Shown here: positions 22,599 to 26,468 of the stretch, piece after piece | How positions within the stretch are numbered: the first letter of the stretch is position 1 | Layout: each line of letters starts with the position of its first letter | Virus record (IMG/VR): IMGVR_UViG_3300049783_001579 | Location: 1-26,468 of that record | Direction: 5' to 3' (one strand) | DNA length: 26,468 nucleotides | Source of the DNA: a virus | The notes under the pieces: model-generated | Told to the model about the DNA's origin: nothing | The model's database searches: none | Seen by the model: only the letters and a program-made list of their open reading frames with translations | Position numbers and translations under genes: made by a program

Positions 22599-23156
22599 AT
22601 GGTCAAAGAAAGTAGTAAGACTTTATCGTTGAGGAACAAATCTTATACTTATCTTTTACCGTTATTAGGAGACAAATCATCAGTTTTTAAAAACTGCTCT
22701 GGTGTTTTTTATAAAGACAATAATAAACCTGAAATTAAAAACAAAGTTTTATTATTATTTAGAATGAACAAAGAGTGGTCTGAAAAACTACATGATTGGA
22801 TAAAAAAGTTACACTTATATAATGATTTTTATAAAGTTGATGAAGAGTATAGTATGTACGTTTTTAACTTACCTGAAGGATATAAAAAAAACTATCATTT
22901 ATTTATAAAAGGTAGATATTCTGAAATGGATGACGAGTTTAAAAGACATATTTTAAAGTTTCATTCTGACTTACAAACAAATCAAGGTAGTGTAGCTGTA
23001 AAACAAGTGTTATATAGAGATGAAAAATTATATCAAAAATGGGAAGAAACACTGGATATTTTAATACCAAGAACCCAAGAAATAAGCTCTATTCCTGATG
23101 ATAAAAGTGAAGTATTTTTTACGTTACAGATGTTAACCGATAAAAATAATAACTAA
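22599..23156 (+). CDS. Hypothetical 185-aa protein between exonuclease and RNR
   Basis: The body is rich in charged and aromatic residues, with LLFRMNKEWSEKLHDWIKKL in the centre, then a strand/loop region (YVFNLPEGYKKNYHLFIKG). I see no conserved catalytic motif. It starts two bases after the exonuclease stop and its TAA abuts the RNR ATG, so it is co-transcribed with the nucleotide metabolism genes. Function unknown. Confidence 0.75.
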   Translation: MVKESSKTLSLRNKSYTYLLPLLGDKSSVFKNCSGVFYKDNNKPEIKNKVLLLFRMNKEWSEKLHDWIKKLHLYNDFYKVDEEYSMYVFNLPEGYKKNYHLFIKGRYSEMDDEFKRHILKFHSDLQTNQGSVAVKQVLYRDEKLYQKWEETLDILIPRTQEISSIPDDKSEVFFTLQMLTDKNNN

Positions 23157-25352
23157 ATGTCAGAAATAGCAAAATATAAATTTCAATCTTCATATGCAAA
23201 ATACATAGATGAACTAGGTCGTAAAGAAACCTGGCCTGAGTCTGTGGATAGAGTGATGCAAATGCACCACACTAAGTTAATCAATAAAGTAACAGATAAA
23301 AAAAGATTTAATGAATACTTAGCAATAGTAAAAAAGGCTTATAAAAATAAAACTATCGCTGGTTCGCAGCGAGCATTACAATTTGGTGGAGCACCAATAT
23401 TAAAACATAACTCAAAAATGTACAATTGCCTGACTAGCTATTGTGACAGACCACAATTCTTCAATGAATGTATGTATTGGTTATTGTCAGGATGTGGTGT
23501 AGGATTTAGTGTGCAAACTAAACATGTAGAAAAATTACCAAATTTAATTAAAAGAGAAAAAGGTGTTAAAACTTTTATTATACAAGATAGTATTGAAGGT
23601 TGGGCAGATGCTGTCGGAGTACTACTGGGTTCTTATTTAGAAAATTCAACATTTGAAGATTTTAAAGGATACAGAATAGACTTTGATTTTAGCTTGATTA
23701 GACCAAGAGGTTCTATGATTTCAGGAGGATTTAAAGCTCCTGGACCAGATGGATTACGCACATCCTTAATTAAAGTACAAGAATTGTTAGACAAAACAGT
23801 TAACTCTGATTCGTTTGACGGAATATTTAAATCTATTGTAGCATATGATGTTGTTATGCATATGTCAGACGCTGTCCTTAGTGGTGGTGTAAGACGTTCT
23901 GCAACAATATGTTTATTCTCACCAGAGGATGAAGATATGTTAAATGCAAAAACTGGAGATTGGTATATAAACAATCCTCAAAGAGCAAGAAGTAACAACT
24001 CTGTTTTATTAGTTAAAAATAAAACAACAAGAGCTGAATTTGCTGAAATAATGAAGTCTGTAAAAAACTGGGGAGAGCCTGGTTTTGTATGGTCAGAAGA
24101 CGAGGATATTTTATATAATCCATGTGTAGAGATAGGTATGTACCCGCAAACAGAAGAAGGAATTTCTGGATGGCAAGGATGTAATTTAACAACAATCGTA
24201 GGTGGTAAAATAAAGACAAAAGAAGATTTTCTTAATGCTTGTATAGCATCTGCAATAATGGGTACAATCCAAGCTTCTTATACTGACTTTAAATATGTTG
24301 GTAAAGAAACTAAACGAATATTTGATAGAGAAGCACTATTAGGGTGCTCATTAACTGGTTGGATGGAAAATCCTACCTTATTATTTGACCCTGCTCTACA
24401 AAGAGAAGGTGCTGAATTAATTAAAAAAATAAACAAAGAAGTAGCTGAATTAATTGGTATTAACCAAGCAGCTAGAACGACGTGTGTAAAACCAGAAGGT
24501 AACTCTTCAGTTTTATTTGATACGTCATCAGGAATACACGCGCACCATTTTAAAAGATATTTTAGAAATGTGCAAGTCAACAAAGAAGAAGACGAAGGTA
24601 AATTCTTTACTAAAATAAACCCCAAAGCAGTAGAAGAATCTGTTTGGTCAGCTAATGATACTGATTGGGTGTTTAGCTTCCCTACTGAAGCTCCAGAAGG
24701 CTCTATATTTAAAGAGTCTGTACTTGGAGTTAAACAGTTAGAATATGTTAAATTAACTCAACAAAATTGGGTTGAGTCAGGTACAAATGTAGAACTATGT
24801 ATGAAACCATACATAAGACACAACGTATCTAATACAATTAATGTAGACGATTGGGATGAAGTAGAAGAATACATATATAATAATAAAGAATGGTTTGCTG
24901 GTATAAGTTTATTGTCTGCAACAGGCGATAGAGATTTTACACAAGCACCATTTCAAGCTGTTTATACACCAAAAGAAATCAATAAAATGTATGGTGATGC
25001 ATCAATATTTGCATCAGGTCTAATTGTAGACGGACTACATTGTTTTGATAACTTATGGCAAGCTTGTGATACAACACTAGGTTTTGGTTTAGATTTATCA
25101 GAAGAAAATGCTAAAAATGCTGTAAAGCGTGATTGGATACGTAGAGCAAAGAAATTTGCTACAAATTATTTCGATAACGACATAAAAAAGATGACTTATT
25201 GTTTAAAAGACGTACATAATTATAAGCGTTGGTCTGAGATAAATAGAGAAATGAAATCTATTGATTGGAAAGAAGTTGCAGTTTCTCCTAAATATACAGA
25301 TATAGATACTATGGGATCTATTGCATGTGCGGGTGGACAGTGCGAGATATAA
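23157..25352 (+). CDS. Class II (adenosylcobalamin-dependent) ribonucleoside-triphosphate reductase
   Basis: The 731-residue protein reduces ribonucleotides to deoxyribonucleotides for phage replication. Signatures of the monomeric class II reductase are SGCGVGFSVQ (about 111-120), GGVRRSATICLFS (about 243-255), CVEIGMYP with GCNLTTI, GTIQASYTDF, TTCVKPEGNSS, and the C-terminal CAGGQCEI with its redox Cys pair. Class II enzymes need vitamin B12 from the host but no oxygen and no second subunit. No intein or frame interruption is seen. The gene follows an unknown protein directly and is followed by a structured RNA. Confidence 0.88.
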   Translation: MSEIAKYKFQSSYAKYIDELGRKETWPESVDRVMQMHHTKLINKVTDKKRFNEYLAIVKKAYKNKTIAGSQRALQFGGAPILKHNSKMYNCLTSYCDRPQFFNECMYWLLSGCGVGFSVQTKHVEKLPNLIKREKGVKTFIIQDSIEGWADAVGVLLGSYLENSTFEDFKGYRIDFDFSLIRPRGSMISGGFKAPGPDGLRTSLIKVQELLDKTVNSDSFDGIFKSIVAYDVVMHMSDAVLSGGVRRSATICLFSPEDEDMLNAKTGDWYINNPQRARSNNSVLLVKNKTTRAEFAEIMKSVKNWGEPGFVWSEDEDILYNPCVEIGMYPQTEEGISGWQGCNLTTIVGGKIKTKEDFLNACIASAIMGTIQASYTDFKYVGKETKRIFDREALLGCSLTGWMENPTLLFDPALQREGAELIKKINKEVAELIGINQAARTTCVKPEGNSSVLFDTSSGIHAHHFKRYFRNVQVNKEEDEGKFFTKINPKAVEESVWSANDTDWVFSFPTEAPEGSIFKESVLGVKQLEYVKLTQQNWVESGTNVELCMKPYIRHNVSNTINVDDWDEVEEYIYNNKEWFAGISLLSATGDRDFTQAPFQAVYTPKEINKMYGDASIFASGLIVDGLHCFDNLWQACDTTLGFGLDLSEENAKNAVKRDWIRRAKKFATNYFDNDIKKMTYCLKDVHNYKRWSEINREMKSIDWKEVAVSPKYTDIDTMGSIACAGGQCEI

Positions 25353-25357
25353 TAAAT

Positions 25358-25424
25358 AAAGCAGTTGGGCATGTCACAGATGAGTGTTTAGTAAGGTTTG
25401 AATCCCTACTTGTCCTACTGCTTT
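25358..25424 (+). ncRNA. Structured RNA with T-arm-like hairpin after the RNR gene
   Basis: An outer stem AAAGCAGT (25358-25365) pairs with ACTGCTTT (25417-25424). An inner stem GGGCA (25367-25371) pairs with TGTCC (25411-25415), separated from the outer one by a single T-T mismatch. Directly adjacent, AGTAAGG (25390-25396) pairs with CCCTACT (25404-25410) around TTTGAAT, with one mismatch. The last hairpin looks like a tRNA T-arm, and it abuts a continuous helix as T-arm and acceptor do. No anticodon arm fits in the remaining 18 bases. The T-run after the outer stem may terminate transcription. Confidence 0.5.
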
Positions 25425-25437
25425 TTAATTTTAATAT

Positions 25438-25659
25438 ATGGAAAAAGTATACATAATAACAAGCTATAGATGGGGTGAACGTGATAATCATTCTTATAAT
25501 GTAGGAATTTTAACAAATAAAGAAAAGTCTATAAAACTAGCAAAAAAACATGCTGAAGTTAGAGGTATTAAATATGAATGCGTTGTAGAAGAATGGTATT
25601 TAAATATTACTAAATCACATATCCAAATATTTAGCACAAAATTAAAAAAGAATGATTAG
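25438..25659 (+). CDS. Small conserved-type phage protein (73 aa)
   Basis: MEKVYIITSYRWGERDNHSYNVGILTNKEKSIKLAKKHAEVRG has the recurring form KVYIxTSYxWG...HSYxVG of a widespread small phage protein family of unknown function, with a strand, helix, strand plan. A C-terminal basic tail follows. It lies after the structured RNA, with TTTTAATATATG upstream of its start. Confidence 0.65.
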   Translation: MEKVYIITSYRWGERDNHSYNVGILTNKEKSIKLAKKHAEVRGIKYECVVEEWYLNITKSHIQIFSTKLKKND

Positions 25660-25661
25660 TG

Positions 25662-25772
25662 ATGAAACGCTATAACAAAGAAAAAGAAGAATCTAAGCGT
25701 AAAGACTTAGAACTTAAAAAAAAACGTAAAGATAAAGAAGATAAGAATAATCTTAAATTTCTTTATTGGTAA
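25662..25772 (+). CDS. Small basic 36-aa ORF
   Basis: The ATG at 25662 is two bases after the preceding stop. The peptide is nearly all Lys, Glu and Asp (RYNKEKEESKRKDLELKKK) and ends in NLKFLYW. It is highly helical and basic, like short phage nucleic-acid-binding peptides. With the A-rich composition a chance ORF cannot be excluded; tight spacing with both neighbours is the only support. Confidence 0.4.
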   Translation: MKRYNKEKEESKRKDLELKKKRKDKEDKNNLKFLYW

Positions 25773-25782
25773 AATAATTAAT

Positions 25783-26142
25783 ATGGAAATGACTAACCTT
25801 GAAATAGAATCTATTTCAAATATAATAAGTGAGAGATTAGATGTAGAATACAAAAGTAAGTTTAAAAACTCTATATTATATAAACAATATCTTGATTATA
25901 AAGAGTTTCATGATAATATGCAAGAAAAATATGATTTATATAATGCATCGTTAACGTCAATAAGCGTGTTAAATCAACCATATTCTGAATATAATGTTTT
26001 TTTTAAATGGAAAAAACAAAATAATATCAAAACGTTAGGTATACAGGATATTAAAGATATTTTAAAAGTAATTTTAAAAAATAAAAAAAGTATATCTATA
26101 GATAGTATAATTAATGAAGCTATTAAAATAATTAAAAAATGA
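25783..26142 (+). CDS. Hypothetical 119-aa protein, first of a tandem pair
   Basis: A helical Lys/Ile/Asn-rich protein. The segment SILYKQYLDYKEFHDNM resembles SDIYKKYLDYLKGYENL in the following gene, and both share Leu/Ile-rich helices before it and a WK motif after it (FFKWKKQ and IWKREIG). The two are probably diverged duplicates. The stop (TGA) overlaps the ATG of the second copy (ATGA). No function known. Confidence 0.65.
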   Translation: MEMTNLEIESISNIISERLDVEYKSKFKNSILYKQYLDYKEFHDNMQEKYDLYNASLTSISVLNQPYSEYNVFFKWKKQNNIKTLGIQDIKDILKVILKNKKSISIDSIINEAIKIIKK

Positions 26143-26468
26143 AATTAAGTAAAACAGAAATAACAGTAGTTGCCAAAAAAATACATACTGCGTTAGAAGA
26201 GAGTAAAAAATCTAAAGAGTTACTAAATGATTTTGAAAAATCTGATATATATAAAAAATATTTAGATTATTTAAAAGGTTATGAAAATTTAAAAAAACTT
26301 TTTGATCGTGATATAAAATTTTACACATCTTCAATACCTAAAAATAGTATTTTTAATATATGGAAAAGAGAAATTGGTATTAATACCGCTTTTGTTTCAA
26401 CAAAAACCATAGAAGATGATATTGTGTTTAAGATAGCAGAGTATAATAATAAAGATCCTCAGCATAAA
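26139..26468 (+). CDS. Hypothetical protein, second of a tandem pair (cut by the window edge)
   Basis: Open reading frame of 110 codons running off the end of the window without a stop. It begins MKLSKTEITVVAKKIHTAL and shares the IYKKYLDYLKGY and WKR motifs with the previous gene. It is translated from an ATGA overlap, so the two are coupled. Its full length is not known. Confidence 0.6.
   Translation, partial: MKLSKTEITVVAKKIHTALEESKKSKELLNDFEKSDIYKKYLDYLKGYENLKKLFDRDIKFYTSSIPKNSIFNIWKREIGINTAFVSTKTIEDDIVFKIAEYNNKDPQHK

Noticed and set aside
25358-25424. An ordinary tRNA after the RNR gene
   Set aside because: Only about 18 bases lie between the acceptor-like helix and the T-arm-like hairpin, so D-arm and anticodon arm cannot both fit, and C56 of the T-loop is T.
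13685-26468. Stop-codon reassignment or inteins in the replication genes
   Set aside because: All three stop codons end normal genes in the window, and the helicase, primase and reductase read through without inserted blocks.
1-26468. CRISPR arrays, insertion sequences, integrase or lysogeny genes
   Set aside because: I see no regularly spaced repeats, transposase motifs, integrase or repressor; open frames on the minus strand are shadows of the + strand genes.

Overview
The window is a gene-dense, very AT-rich stretch of what looks like the replication and metabolism region of a lytic tailed-phage genome. Every gene I can support lies on the + strand, usually with overlapping or nearly abutting ends. 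Genes include a family B DNA polymerase, a replicative helicase, a TOPRIM primase, an ssDNA-binding-like protein, a RecA-like AAA ATPase, a 5'-3' exonuclease, a PD-(D/E)XK nuclease and a class II ribonucleotide reductase. Starts are preceded by A/T-rich sequence (AAAAATG, AATAATG, TAAATATG) with essentially no Shine-Dalgarno motif. That style, together with the base composition, suggests a Bacteroidota (flavobacterial-type) host; this is an inference. TAA, TAG and TGA all end convincing genes, so the standard code applies. No structural or packaging genes are present.

Region by region: 1-395 is non-coding, AT-rich and ends in a canonical tRNA T-arm-like hairpin. From 707 to 5217 there is a single DNA polymerase gene split into two exons. 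Joining 1555 to 4243 restores the conserved reading FGTG|GIHGC between the exonuclease and polymerase domains. The 2,687-nt interruption (1556-4242) carries recognisable group I intron core elements (P1, P2, P3, P4, P7 and P8 between 3211 and 3685, a P9-like hairpin, U before the 5' site and a terminal G). It also holds five ORFs, three of them inside what would be the P1 loop. None is a recognisable homing endonuclease. A strong hairpin follows the polymerase at 5216-5251.

From 5857 to 13680 lies the most striking block: a class I glutamine amidotransferase/gamma-glutamyl hydrolase-like protein, two different GS/GCS-fold COOH-NH2 ligases (a phiEco32-like type 2 protein and a Pfam 'putative amidoligase' protein), a RimK-like ATP-grasp ligase, a gamma-glutamylcyclotransferase-like protein and two N-terminal-nucleophile class II glutamine amidotransferase-like proteins, with two unknown proteins interleaved (a third lies just upstream). 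The genes overlap or abut throughout, as if co-translated. The content fits a pathway that builds and trims gamma-glutamyl or other amide bonds on a small molecule, peptide, cell-envelope component or protein. The substrate cannot be read from the sequence.

From 13685 to 25352 comes a replication/nucleotide module: SF2 helicase, small proteins, a DnaB-like helicase, AAA ATPase, SSB-like protein, terminator, primase, metallophosphoesterase, a NUMOD-like DNA-binding protein, small proteins including one membrane protein, PD-(D/E)XK nuclease, terminator, exonuclease, an unknown protein and adenosylcobalamin-type ribonucleotide reductase. The end of the window has a second T-arm-like structured RNA, small hypothetical genes and two tandem related genes, the last cut off by the window edge.
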